Shown piece by piece: positions 56,051-63,956 of a DNA stretch of 64,000 bases. Source of the stretch: Crossiella sp. S99.2 (GTDB taxonomy: Bacteria; Actinomycetota; Actinomycetes; Mycobacteriales; Pseudonocardiaceae); the NCBI RefSeq assembly GCF_023094165.1, contig NZ_JALMDK010000007.1:3099-67098 (forward strand). Direction: 5' to 3'. The translations under genes and the position numbers were made by a program. Under the pieces are notes generated by a model that made no database searches, was not told the DNA's origin, and was given only the letters and a program-made list of their open reading frames with translations. Each line of letters opens with the position of its first letter. Position 1 is the first letter of the stretch.

Positions 56051-57229
56051 TCACCCCAACCCGCCACCCCGAACAGCCGCGTACACCGCCTCCACCAACC
56101 CCGTCACCCGAAACCCAACCCCCTCCAACAACTCCGCCCCCCGATTCGGCACATACCCGAAACTCAACCCGGTCCCCGGATCCGCGAACCCGAACGCCCC
56201 CGTGCTCCCGCCATGCCCAAAAGCCCCCTCCGGCAACGCATCCGGCACCATCGGCCCACCCGGCAGCATGAATCCCAGCCCCCAGTCCGTCCGGCACCCC
56301 AGCACCCGGTCAACCCCGCTCGCATGCCGCCGCCGAGCCTGATCAACCAACTCCCGCGACACCGCCCGACCGTTCAGTAGGGACGCGAACAGCCCGGCCA
56401 GTCCCGCCGCGCTCGCCACCCCATCCGTGGACGGCGCCTCCACCAGCGCGAACTTCGGATCCGTCGCCTCCGCCCACCCGATCGCCAAACTTCCCTGCGT
56501 TGCCCGATACCCCAGCGACAGCGGATCCACCGCCGCCTCCGCCCACTCCCGCAACTCGGTCTCACCCAGCCGGACCTCCTCGGCCATTCCGGGCAACACC
56601 AGCCGCGCCAACCGCGGCAGCTCCGCCTCCGGTAACCCGATGAAGCAGTCCAGTCCCAGTGGCCCGGCGATCTCCGCCGCGAAATACGTCCCGACCGACC
56701 GTTCGGTAACCCGGTGCACCAGTCCGCTCAACGCGTGTCCCAGCGTCACCCCGTGATACCCGTGCGCGCTGCCCGGCGCCCACTCCAGCCCGGCTGCCGC
56801 GATCTTGTCGAAGGTCGGCGTGATCGCGACCAGGTCCGGGTACGTGATCGGATCCGCGTCCAGGGTGACCAGGCCCGAGCTGTGCGACAACAACATCCGC
56901 AGGGTGACCCCGGCCTTGCCCGCCGCGGCGAACTCCGGCCAATACCGCGCGATCGGCTCGTCCAGCTCCACCAGCCCCCGGTCGACCAGCGTCAGCGCCG
57001 CGACCGCCGCCATCGCCTTGGTCGTGGATGCCACCGTGGCCAGGGTGTCGCGCTGCCAGCGGCGTCCGGTGGCCGGATCGGCCAGGCCGCCCCACAGGTC
57101 CACCAGCGGATTCCCGTGGTGCAGCACGACGAGTCCCGCGCCGGCTTCCCGTCCCTCGGTGAAGTTCCGGGTGAAGGCGTCCCGGACTCCCTCGAACCCC
57201 GTCCGGACCGTCCCGTTGATCTCATGCAC
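56051..57229 (-). CDS. serine hydrolase of the beta-lactamase/class VIII esterase family
   Basis: 392 residues. The Ser-x-x-Lys nucleophile motif is STTK in TVASTTKAMAAVA; a Tyr in HGYHGVTLGHAL occupies the second motif; the C-terminal segment contains GHGGSTGAFGF. No signal peptide is seen, so an intracellular esterase/lactonase rather than a beta-lactamase is likely. GTG at 57229 is chosen for the GGAGG 7 bp upstream. It is divergent from a TetR gene with palindromes between them. One dispersed-palindrome copy lies inside at 56693, encoding TERSVG. Confidence 0.85.
   Translation of the reverse strand: MHEINGTVRTGFEGVRDAFTRNFTEGREAGAGLVVLHHGNPLVDLWGGLADPATGRRWQRDTLATVASTTKAMAAVAALTLVDRGLVELDEPIARYWPEFAAAGKAGVTLRMLLSHSSGLVTLDADPITYPDLVAITPTFDKIAAAGLEWAPGSAHGYHGVTLGHALSGLVHRVTERSVGTYFAAEIAGPLGLDCFIGLPEAELPRLARLVLPGMAEEVRLGETELREWAEAAVDPLSLGYRATQGSLAIGWAEATDPKFALVEAPSTDGVASAAGLAGLFASLLNGRAVSRELVDQARRRHASGVDRVLGCRTDWGLGFMLPGGPMVPDALPEGAFGHGGSTGAFGFADPGTGLSFGYVPNRGAELLEGVGFRVTGLVEAVYAAVRGGGLG
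56693..56708. repeat. GACCGACCGTTCGGTA palindrome copy
   Basis: 14 of 16 match, inside the serine hydrolase gene, encoding part of VTERSVG. Confidence 0.55.
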
Positions 57230-57257
57230 GACGCACCTCCGCGTTGTCACGCACGCC

Positions 57258-57329
57258 TACCGACCGGTTGGTAGACGGCCGTAAGGAGCCTACTGACCGG
57301 TTGGATGGTTGCCTGCCGATTGGCTGGTA
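57258..57329. promoter_or_regulatory. three palindromic sites in a divergent TetR promoter
   Basis: TACCGACCGGTTGGTA (57258-57273, 15 of 16), TACTGACCGGTTGGAT (57291-57306, 12 of 16) and a weaker TGCCGATTGGCTGGTA (57314-57329, 11 of 16) lie in a row between the serine hydrolase and TetR starts. Graded similar sites in a TetR divergent promoter suggest operators for that TetR. Confidence 0.6.
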
Positions 57330-57363
57330 CGGTCGTTCGACCAGCGGAAATGAGAGGATTCGA

Positions 57364-57912
57364 ATGCCAGACAAGACCTGGACACGGATTATGGACGAGG
57401 CCAGGACCTTGTTCAGTCAGCACACCTACGGCGGCACCTCGATGCAGCAGATCGCCGCGGCGGTCGGCATCACCAAAGCCTCGCTGTACCACTACCACGC
57501 GGGCAAGTCCGCGATCCTGGCGCTGCTCGTGCGGGAACCCCTGGCCGAGCTGGAGGGCGTGTTCGACAGGATCCACCCGCAGGCGGAACAGGAAGAGCGC
57601 CGGGACCACGTGCTCAACGGCTTCGCCTGGGTCATGATCGCGCACCGGCAGGCCATGGGCCTGCTGCTGCGGGACGACTCCGTGCGCGGCGAGCAGACCG
57701 CCGAGGTCGTCAACCAGTTCCAGTCGCTCATCGACCGCGCCAGGGACGTGCTCGCCGACGGCTTCGCCGACTGGCGCCGACGGCTGCTCGCCACCCAGGC
57801 CCTGGGCGCGGTGACCAACCCCGTCGCCCTGTTCGCCGACATCCCCGCCAACGAGTTGCACATCGAACTCGTGCGCGGCGCGCACGCGATCCTCGCCCTG
57901 CGCCACCACTGA
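57364..57912 (+). CDS. TetR-family transcriptional regulator
   Basis: 182 residues. HTH: ARTLFSQHTYGGTSMQQIAAAVGITKASLYHYHAGKSAIL, a typical TetR recognition segment. GAGAGGATTCGA precedes the ATG. It is divergent from the serine hydrolase gene and probably represses it and itself through the sites at 57258-57329. Confidence 0.9.
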   Translation: MPDKTWTRIMDEARTLFSQHTYGGTSMQQIAAAVGITKASLYHYHAGKSAILALLVREPLAELEGVFDRIHPQAEQEERRDHVLNGFAWVMIAHRQAMGLLLRDDSVRGEQTAEVVNQFQSLIDRARDVLADGFADWRRRLLATQALGAVTNPVALFADIPANELHIELVRGAHAILALRHH

Positions 57913-57946
57913 GCGGCCGGGGACCCGCGCGGCCTAGGGTTCGTGG

Positions 57947-58864
57947 GTGGTCACCGTGCGGCAGTTGGAGTGTTTTGTCGGGGTTGTGGACAGTGGGACG
58001 TTCACGGCGGCCGCCGAGGTGTTGCTGCTGACCCAGCCCGCCCTCTCGCGCAGTGTCCGGGAACTCGAACGGGTGGTCGGGGCGCCGTTGCTGGAGCGGT
58101 TGCCGCGTGGGGTGGAGCTGACCGCGGTCGGCCGGGCGGTGCTGCCCGCGGCGCGCAGCGCGCTGGCCGAGGCGCGCCGGGTGCGGGAGATCGGTCGGCG
58201 GGCGGCCGGGTTGCTCACCGGCGAGCTGCACGTGGCCGTGGTGCAGTCGCTGACGCTCGGCGCGTTGCTGCCGGTGGTGCGGCTGTGGCGGGAGGAGCAC
58301 CCCGAGGTCGAGTTGCGGATCACCGAGTTCACCCACCGGGACCACCTGGAGCAGGTGGTGCGGGACGGGTTCGCCGACGTCGCCGTCTCGCCTCGGCCGA
58401 GGGACTGGGACGGGCCGGTGCGGGAGCTGGGCACCGAGGAGTTCGTGCTGATCCTGCCGACCGGTGAGTCGGCCCCGGTGGGGGAGCGGTTGCCGGTGGC
58501 GGGGCTGGCGCAGCGGCGGTGGGTGCACTTCGACCCGGTGAACGGGCTGGCCGAGGTGGTGGATCGGACCTGCGCGGCGGCCGGGTTCAGTCCGATCGTG
58601 TCGGTGCGGACCGCGCAGACCAGTGCCGCGCCCCGGCTGGCCGCGGCGGGACTGGGCGTGGCGCTGGTGCCTGCCAACATCCTGGTGCCCACCGACGCGA
58701 TGACCGTGGCCTTCCCGGAACCGGCGGTGCGCAGGCCGGTCGCGGCGTTCACCCGGCGGGCGCCGGATCCGATGGCCGGGGCGTTCCTGGAACTGCTGGA
58801 GCGCGCGGCGGCCGTGGTGCCCGCCTTTCTGCCCGCGCCGCCCGACCGGTCGGTAGGGGAGTGA
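57947..58864 (+). CDS. LysR-family transcriptional regulator
   Basis: 305 residues. HTH: VRQLECFVGVVDSGTFTAAAEVLLLTQPALSRSVRELERVV; the effector domain starts near residue 90. GTG 57947 is used. The C-terminus is encoded by a copy of the dispersed palindrome (58840-58855, giving PDRSVGE). It is convergent with the cupin gene, only 18 bp apart. The target is unknown. Confidence 0.87.
   Translation: MVTVRQLECFVGVVDSGTFTAAAEVLLLTQPALSRSVRELERVVGAPLLERLPRGVELTAVGRAVLPAARSALAEARRVREIGRRAAGLLTGELHVAVVQSLTLGALLPVVRLWREEHPEVELRITEFTHRDHLEQVVRDGFADVAVSPRPRDWDGPVRELGTEEFVLILPTGESAPVGERLPVAGLAQRRWVHFDPVNGLAEVVDRTCAAAGFSPIVSVRTAQTSAAPRLAAAGLGVALVPANILVPTDAMTVAFPEPAVRRPVAAFTRRAPDPMAGAFLELLERAAAVVPAFLPAPPDRSVGE
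58840..58855. repeat. GCCCGACCGGTCGGTA palindrome copy at a gene end
   Basis: 14 of 16 match, ending 9 bp before the LysR stop in an 18-bp convergent junction, where it may double as a terminator stem. Confidence 0.55.
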
Positions 58865-58882
58865 GCCGACGCCGGTGCGGAG

Positions 58883-59302
58883 CTACCGCGGCAGGGGCGG
58901 GTTGGGGCTGTTCAGGAACTCGGTGGTGATGAACAGCAGTGGGGTGTCGCCGATGTTCTCCAGGTCGTGCAGCAGGAACCGGCCCGCGGTGAAGGCCAGG
59001 AACTTGCTGTCTCCCGACCGGTAGGTCACCTCGCGGGTGCTGCCGTCGTGGCTGTGCTGGCGACTGTGTCCACCGTGGACGGCGGTCCAGGAGTAGTCGA
59101 GCACGTGCCGGTGTGCGGGCAGGCGTTCCCCGGGTGCCAGCCGGACCTCCCACAGCCGGGTCTGCCTGGTCACCTCGATCAGGCGGCTGCCGACCGCGCC
59201 GTTGTGCGCGTTGCGGTGGAACTCCGCGCGCAGTTCCGGGCTCCAGCCCTGGTGGTCTCGCGCGATCAGTTTTCCTGCCAGCGGCAAGGCCAGGTCCGTC
59301 AT
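58883..59302 (-). CDS. cupin-fold protein
   Basis: 139 residues. The cupin beta-barrel signature is readable: WEVRLAPGERLPAHRHVLDYSWTAVHGGHSR, with metal-type His residues in PAHRH, and LLHDLENIGDTPLLFIT in the second motif. GAGGAGGACATTG precedes the ATG at 59302. It is convergent with the LysR gene. The substrate is unknown. Confidence 0.8.
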   Translation of the reverse strand: MTDLALPLAGKLIARDHQGWSPELRAEFHRNAHNGAVGSRLIEVTRQTRLWEVRLAPGERLPAHRHVLDYSWTAVHGGHSRQHSHDGSTREVTYRSGDSKFLAFTAGRFLLHDLENIGDTPLLFITTEFLNSPNPPLPR

Positions 59303-59439
59303 CAATGTCCTCCTCGGTCCGGACCCAGCTTCCGGGGCAGACCGCGGGGGCGTCCAAGGCCGGTTTTCTCTGATGGTGATGACTTTCCCACATGCCGGGA
59401 CCCGGCTGCCCTGGTGCCGGGCGGCCGGGTCCCGGTGGA

Positions 59440-60222
59440 TCAGGGACGGCCGCCGGGCTTGGGGCCCTGGTAGCCGGGGCGGGAGGAGTCGTCGATGCCG
59501 ACCTCGTAGCGGATGCCGGGGCTGACCTTGTTGCCGCGCACGGTCGCGTTGGTGGACTTGATCGCCAGCCCGATCGCCTTCACCGGCGAGGCGGCGAACT
59601 CGTTCTGCTCGATCGTGGCGTGCTGGATGTCCTCGAACATCAGCGTCTGGGATGCCTTCAGCGTCTCGCAGAAGTTGCCGCGGATGGTGAAGTGGTGCGA
59701 ATGACCGCGCCCGCTGCCCTCGCCTTCGTTGGGGCCCTCGGCCATCAGGCACATGTTGTCGATCTTCTCGCACCGGTTGCCCTCGATCAGCACATCCTGG
59801 CTGGCCGGGGTGTTGGTGGCGTAGGTCTGCATGCAGTCCGCGTGCCCGTACCGGTTGCTGGTGCCCGAGATCGTGTTGCGCAGGATCTTGATCCCGGCGC
59901 CGAAGAACCGGATGCCGTCGCCATCGCCGTTGCGCGGCTTGGTGATCGTGTTGTCCTCCAGGGTGATGTTGTTGCCCTGCGCGCGAATCCCGGGCGCCTC
60001 CGGATCGAGCAGGCGGAAGTTGCGGATCACCACGTGACTGGCGTTGACCGTGATGCCGTTGACGTCCTTGCCGGTGCCGTCGACGATCAGCGGCTGTTCA
60101 GCGGTGCCGCCCTGGGAGATCACCAGGCGGGACCTGGCCGGTTCGGCGACCCCGGCCGCGGCCGGGGTGAGCGCTACGACGACCCCCATCGCCGCGATGA
60201 CCGCCGACACCTTTCCGATCAT
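59440..60222 (-). CDS. secreted right-handed beta-helix protein
   Basis: 260 residues. A signal peptide (VIAAMGVVVALTPAAAG) is followed by parallel beta-helix coils with regular Asn/Val turns (NASHVVIRNFRLLD, GNNITLEDNTITK, GAGIKILRNTIS, ATIEQNEF, NATVRGNKV). It resembles pectate-lyase-like and other polysaccharide-binding or -cleaving proteins, but lyase catalytic residues cannot be assigned. The start has GAGGAGAGG upstream. It is divergent from the kinase. Confidence 0.8.
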   Translation of the reverse strand: MIGKVSAVIAAMGVVVALTPAAAGVAEPARSRLVISQGGTAEQPLIVDGTGKDVNGITVNASHVVIRNFRLLDPEAPGIRAQGNNITLEDNTITKPRNGDGDGIRFFGAGIKILRNTISGTSNRYGHADCMQTYATNTPASQDVLIEGNRCEKIDNMCLMAEGPNEGEGSGRGHSHHFTIRGNFCETLKASQTLMFEDIQHATIEQNEFAASPVKAIGLAIKSTNATVRGNKVSPGIRYEVGIDDSSRPGYQGPKPGGRP

Positions 60223-60346
60223 GTGGATTCCTCTCCTCGCACTGACCCGGCGGGTTGCCGCACCGGATGCGGCGGACGCTAGGGCCGGGCGCTGGGAAGG
60301 TTCCCGGACCTCGGTTGTCCAGAGTGGTTCGGTGCGCGGCCGCGCC

Positions 60347-60362
60347 TACCGGCCGGTCGGTA
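60347..60362. promoter_or_regulatory. TACCGGCCGGTCGGTA palindrome in a divergent promoter
   Basis: 15 of 16 match, 44 bp upstream of the kinase start and between it and the beta-helix gene. Operator-like position. Confidence 0.55.
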
Positions 60363-60405
60363 GCGGTGCTGCGTGGATCGGGTGACCCGGGGTGGGGAGC
60401 CGTCC

Positions 60406-62178
60406 ATGCCTCCCTACACTGGCCGCATGCGCAGTAGGCAGTTGATTGCTGAGCGTTATCGTCTGGAGGAGCGGTTAGGCGCCGGGGGCATGGGCGTCGT
60501 CTGGCGGGCGACCGACCTGGAGCTGGACCGCACGGTGGCGCTCAAGCGATCGCATGCCGCTGACGGCGAGCACGGGGGCAGCCAGACCCGGCGCGAGGCC
60601 CGGCTGGGCGCCGGGCTCAACCACCCCAACGTGATCACCGTCTTCGACGTGCTGCTCTTCGGCGAAGACCGTTGGCTGGTCATGGAATACCTCAACGCCC
60701 GCAACCTCGACGAGCTGATCGAGGCGGACGGTCCGCTGCCGCCCGAGCAGGTCGCCCGGATCGGCCTGCAGCTCGCCGCCGCGCTGACCGCCATGCACGA
60801 GGCCGGCCTGGTGCACCGGGATGTCAAGCCCGGCAACGTCCTGGTCACCGAGCGGGGCGTGGCGAAGCTGACCGACCTGGGCATCGCGCGCTGGACCGAG
60901 GAGACCCGCACCGGCAGCGGCAGCCTGGACGGCACCCCCGGCTTCCTCGCCCCCGAGGTCGCCAGGGGCGAGGCGGGCGAGACCGCCGCGGACGTCTTCT
61001 CCTTGGGCGCCACGCTGTTCGCGGCCGTGGAGGGCGTTTCGCCGTGGGGCCGGACCACGGTCAGCCCGTACGGCCAGGTGCACCGCGCGGCCGGCTACCA
61101 GATCGAGCCGCAGCGCCAGGCCGGATCGCTCGGTCCGGTGCTGGAAGCGTTGCTGCGCAAGCGACCCGGCGACCGGCCGGGTGCCGCCGAGGCCGAGGCG
61201 ATGCTGAGCCAGGTGGCCAACGGCAGCGAGGCCACCATCCGGATCCCGCCCTCGGTGCGGCGCAGGCGCAAGGGCCTGGCGCTGGGCGCGGCCGCGGTGG
61301 CGCTCGGGCTGGTCGCGGCGACGCTGGTGTGGTGGGCCATCCCGGGCAGCCCGGACTCGATCACCGGCGACCAGCGCACCGCGGACCCGTGCACACTGAC
61401 CGATCCCGCCTCGCTGAGCCGATTCGGGCAGGCCACACTGGACCCGGACTACGGCAACTTCAACCGGTGCGACGTGCTGGTCAAGCTCAGCGAGCAGGAA
61501 GACGACGAGGCCGACGTCCGGGTCGAACTGGAGACCCGCGCGAACAACGCGCCGACCGAGATCACCGCCACCGCCATCGCGATCGACCGCGCCCCGGAAC
61601 AGGACGGCCAGTGCCGCCGGACCCTCCGGCTCAACGACGGCAACCGGGTCCTGGTCAGTGCCAAACACGTGGACGGCAAACCCGCCCAGCTCTGCGCGAT
61701 GGCCGACGCGGTCACCAGCGGCGCGATGATCGTGCTGGGCGGCGGCAAGATCCCGCGGCGCGACCAGGACCCCGCGCCGGACGCGTTGATCCGCCTGGAA
61801 GCCTGCGCGCTGGTCACCGAAGCCGAGGCCGCCGCCGCGGTCGGCGGGCACACCGCCGCCGACCCCGGGTTCGGCAACTGGGAATGCGACTGGGAACGGG
61901 TCCGCCGGAAGCTGACCGTGATCTTCGACCGGAACCAGCCCGGCGGACTGGACGGCACGAAGCTCACCCTCAGCGGCCACACCGCCTACGTCGACCCGGA
62001 CGGCTTCGGCAAGGGGACCTGCGATGTGTCCATCGTGCACCGCCCCTATCTCGACCTGAACGCCAAACAGATGGTCGAGCTGGTGCGGGTGGTGATCCGC
62101 GATGACCTGCCCGGTGAGCAACTCTGCGCGGCGGCGACCACGGTCGCCCGCCAGGTGGCGGCCCGGCTCTCGCCGTAG
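60406..62178 (+). CDS. membrane Ser/Thr protein kinase with duplicated extracellular domain
   Basis: 590 residues from ATG 60406 (GGGGAG upstream). The PknB-type kinase domain has GAGGMG, the Lys in VALKRS, HRDVKPGN and a DLG in place of DFG; LDGTPGFLAPEV marks the activation loop. A single transmembrane helix (about 290-312, ALGAAAVALGLVAATLVWWA) leads to two related extracellular domains: DPCTLTDPASLSRFG with a later FNRCDV, and EACALVTEAEAAAAVG with a later NWECDW, like DUF3558 lipoproteins. The FHA gene 77 bp downstream is a likely substrate or reader. Confidence 0.9.
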   Translation: MPPYTGRMRSRQLIAERYRLEERLGAGGMGVVWRATDLELDRTVALKRSHAADGEHGGSQTRREARLGAGLNHPNVITVFDVLLFGEDRWLVMEYLNARNLDELIEADGPLPPEQVARIGLQLAAALTAMHEAGLVHRDVKPGNVLVTERGVAKLTDLGIARWTEETRTGSGSLDGTPGFLAPEVARGEAGETAADVFSLGATLFAAVEGVSPWGRTTVSPYGQVHRAAGYQIEPQRQAGSLGPVLEALLRKRPGDRPGAAEAEAMLSQVANGSEATIRIPPSVRRRRKGLALGAAAVALGLVAATLVWWAIPGSPDSITGDQRTADPCTLTDPASLSRFGQATLDPDYGNFNRCDVLVKLSEQEDDEADVRVELETRANNAPTEITATAIAIDRAPEQDGQCRRTLRLNDGNRVLVSAKHVDGKPAQLCAMADAVTSGAMIVLGGGKIPRRDQDPAPDALIRLEACALVTEAEAAAAVGGHTAADPGFGNWECDWERVRRKLTVIFDRNQPGGLDGTKLTLSGHTAYVDPDGFGKGTCDVSIVHRPYLDLNAKQMVELVRVVIRDDLPGEQLCAAATTVARQVAARLSP

Positions 62179-62205
62179 CCCGTGTCGCGGACGAGATGGG
62201 AGGGA

Positions 62206-62221
62206 TCCCGACCGGTCGGTT
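62206..62221. repeat. TCCCGACCGGTCGGTT palindrome copy after the kinase stop
   Basis: 14 of 16 match, 27 bp beyond the kinase stop and 35 bp before the FHA gene start. Confidence 0.55.
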
Positions 62222-62255
62222 GGACACTGGTCCGAGCATGGACGAGGAGGCCGGA

Positions 62256-63053
62256 ATGACCGCACCCCAGCCGGGCAGCGCGCTGCTGCCCCGCAAGCAC
62301 CGCAGCCTGGCGCACGGCGTCGAGCGCGCCGAGCCGGGCGAGGTGTACGCGCTGACCGTCACCGGTGGCGTGCGGATGTCGCCGTTCGACGGCCGCCAGG
62401 TCAGTTTCGGTCGCAACCGGCCGGACGTGGACGTCTGCGTCGGTGAGGACGATGTCCAGGTGAGCAGGCGGCACGGGGTGCTGACCAGGCGGTCCGGCCA
62501 GTGGTGGGTGGGCAACACCGGCCGGTTGCCGATCCGGTTCCCCGGCGCGCTGCTGCTGTGCGGCGGGGAGGACGAGGTCCCGCTGACCGACGGCTACACC
62601 CCGCTGTTCATCCGCGGCGCGCGCAACCGGGAGCACCTCCTGGAGGTCTACGTGGCCGGCGCCGACGGCGGCAGGCCCGCGCCCAAGCACGGCGAGCCGA
62701 CCCGGCCGCCGCGCACCTGGGTGCTGCGGCCGGCGGAGAAACTGATGCTGGTCGTGCTCGGACAGCGCTACCTGCTGCACGACGCCCGGCCGCAGCCGAT
62801 GTCCCGGCAGCACACCGCGGAGGTCCTGGCCACCCTGCAGCCCAGGGCGGGCTGGACGCTCAAGCGGGTCGAACACATGGTCACCGAGGTGCGGGCGCGG
62901 TTGTCCGCCGGGGGAGTGGCCGGGCTGACCAAGGCCGAGGTGGGCGAGCCGGTGGGCAACGCGCTCAACGACAACCTGCTGCGTGAGCTGGTGCTCTCCA
63001 CCACGCTGGTGCCGCCGGACCTGGGACTGATGGACGACCCGTCCCCGCTCTGA
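62256..63053 (+). CDS. FHA-domain protein
   Basis: 265 residues from ATG 62256, chosen for GAGGAGG upstream; ATG 62238 is an alternative. An N-terminal FHA domain, SFGRNRPDVDVCVGEDDVQVSRRHG, has the Arg, Ser and His that bind phosphothreonine. The C-terminal half, from about residue 145, has a conserved-looking helical pattern (EVLATLQPRAGWTLKRVEHMVTEVRARL) resembling a winged helix. It is downstream of and probably phosphorylated or directed by the Ser/Thr kinase. Confidence 0.87.
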   Translation: MTAPQPGSALLPRKHRSLAHGVERAEPGEVYALTVTGGVRMSPFDGRQVSFGRNRPDVDVCVGEDDVQVSRRHGVLTRRSGQWWVGNTGRLPIRFPGALLLCGGEDEVPLTDGYTPLFIRGARNREHLLEVYVAGADGGRPAPKHGEPTRPPRTWVLRPAEKLMLVVLGQRYLLHDARPQPMSRQHTAEVLATLQPRAGWTLKRVEHMVTEVRARLSAGGVAGLTKAEVGEPVGNALNDNLLRELVLSTTLVPPDLGLMDDPSPL

Positions 63054-63062
63054 CCCGGCGTT

Positions 63063-63094
63063 CGCTCGCCTACCGTCCGGTCGGTAGACGAGCG
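63063..63094. terminator. 32-bp imperfect palindrome built on the dispersed motif
   Basis: TACCGTCCGGTCGGTA (63071-63086, 15 of 16) is extended by arms CGCTCGCC and GACGAGCG; 30 of 32 positions are symmetric. It starts 10 bp after the FHA stop. The arms differ in sequence from those at 38587 but again pair, pointing to a selected hairpin. Confidence 0.65.
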
Positions 63095-63099
63095 CTATT

Positions 63100-63127
63100 G
63101 ACAGAATGTCTAACATGACATCATGTC
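63100..63127 (+). promoter_or_regulatory. twin palindromes and leaderless -10 box of the M24 gene
   Basis: GACAGAATGTC (63100-63110) and GACATCATGTC (63117-63127) are 11-bp odd palindromes; the second covers the ATG at 63123. TAACAT (63111-63116) ends 6 bases before that ATG, the spacing of a leaderless start. A regulator bound here would block transcription. Confidence 0.5.
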
Positions 63128-63956
63128 TCACAACGGGGTGCTGGAGACCGCCGACCTGACCGGGTTCCGGGAGCTGCAACAGCTCGCCTACGCGGGCGCC
63201 CAGGCTGTCGCGGCCACCCTGGAACCGGGGGTGACCGAGCGCGTGGCCGCGCGGCGGTTGCGGGACTGGCTCACCGAACGCGGTGTGCAGGACTGGTTCC
63301 ACACCCCGTTCGCCTGGTTCGGCGACCGCACCGCCTTCCGCGGTTTCCGGGTGCCCACCCAGTTCTTCCCCAGCAACCGGCGGCTGTCGGCGAACATGCC
63401 GTTCATCCTGGACTGCGCCCCGGTGCGGGACGGCTACGTCGCCGACATCGGCTACGCGGGCTGCCTCGGCCACAACCCGATCTTCGAGCGACTCCGCGAC
63501 GACCTGGCCGCCTACCGCTCGCTGATTGTCGAGCAGGTCCGCGCCGGGCAGACCCTGCGCGACATCTACCGCGCGGTCGACGCGCTGATCGGCGAGCAGG
63601 GCTACGACAACCGGCACCGCGTCTACCCGGGCCGGGTGATCGCGCACCAGGTCGGCAAGGTCACCTCGCGGCTGCCGAAGTTCATCGTGGCCGGGTTCGG
63701 CGTCCGCTCCCTGCAAACCCTGTTCGGGGACCTGCTGGTCGAGCGGCTGCACCACCGCTCCCCGTTGTGGGCCAACGGCGAGATCTCCAACCACCCCGCC
63801 ACTCCCGGGCTGTGGGCGGTGGAACCGCACATCGGTTTCCGCGGGGTGGGCGTGAAATTCGAGGAGATCCTGGTGGTCACCGACACCGACGCGTACTGGC
63901 TCGACGACGACCTCCCGCACGTCCGGCACTGGCAGGGGAAGGCGGAAACCCGATGA
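63123..63956 (+). CDS. M24-family metallopeptidase-like protein
   Basis: 277 residues of the pita-bread fold used by Xaa-Pro aminopeptidases and creatinases. The five metal-ligand positions are readable: Asp in ILDCAP, Asp in VADIG, His in IAHQVGK, Glu in VEPHI and Glu in KFEEI. It lacks the N-terminal domain of full aminopeptidase P. It seems to be translated from a leaderless mRNA. Its stop overlaps the next gene's ATG (ATGA). Confidence 0.83.
   Translation: MSHNGVLETADLTGFRELQQLAYAGAQAVAATLEPGVTERVAARRLRDWLTERGVQDWFHTPFAWFGDRTAFRGFRVPTQFFPSNRRLSANMPFILDCAPVRDGYVADIGYAGCLGHNPIFERLRDDLAAYRSLIVEQVRAGQTLRDIYRAVDALIGEQGYDNRHRVYPGRVIAHQVGKVTSRLPKFIVAGFGVRSLQTLFGDLLVERLHHRSPLWANGEISNHPATPGLWAVEPHIGFRGVGVKFEEILVVTDTDAYWLDDDLPHVRHWQGKAETR

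Noticed and set aside
56051..57229. True beta-lactamase resistance gene
   Set aside because: No signal peptide and class VIII esterase-like features; resistance is not supported.
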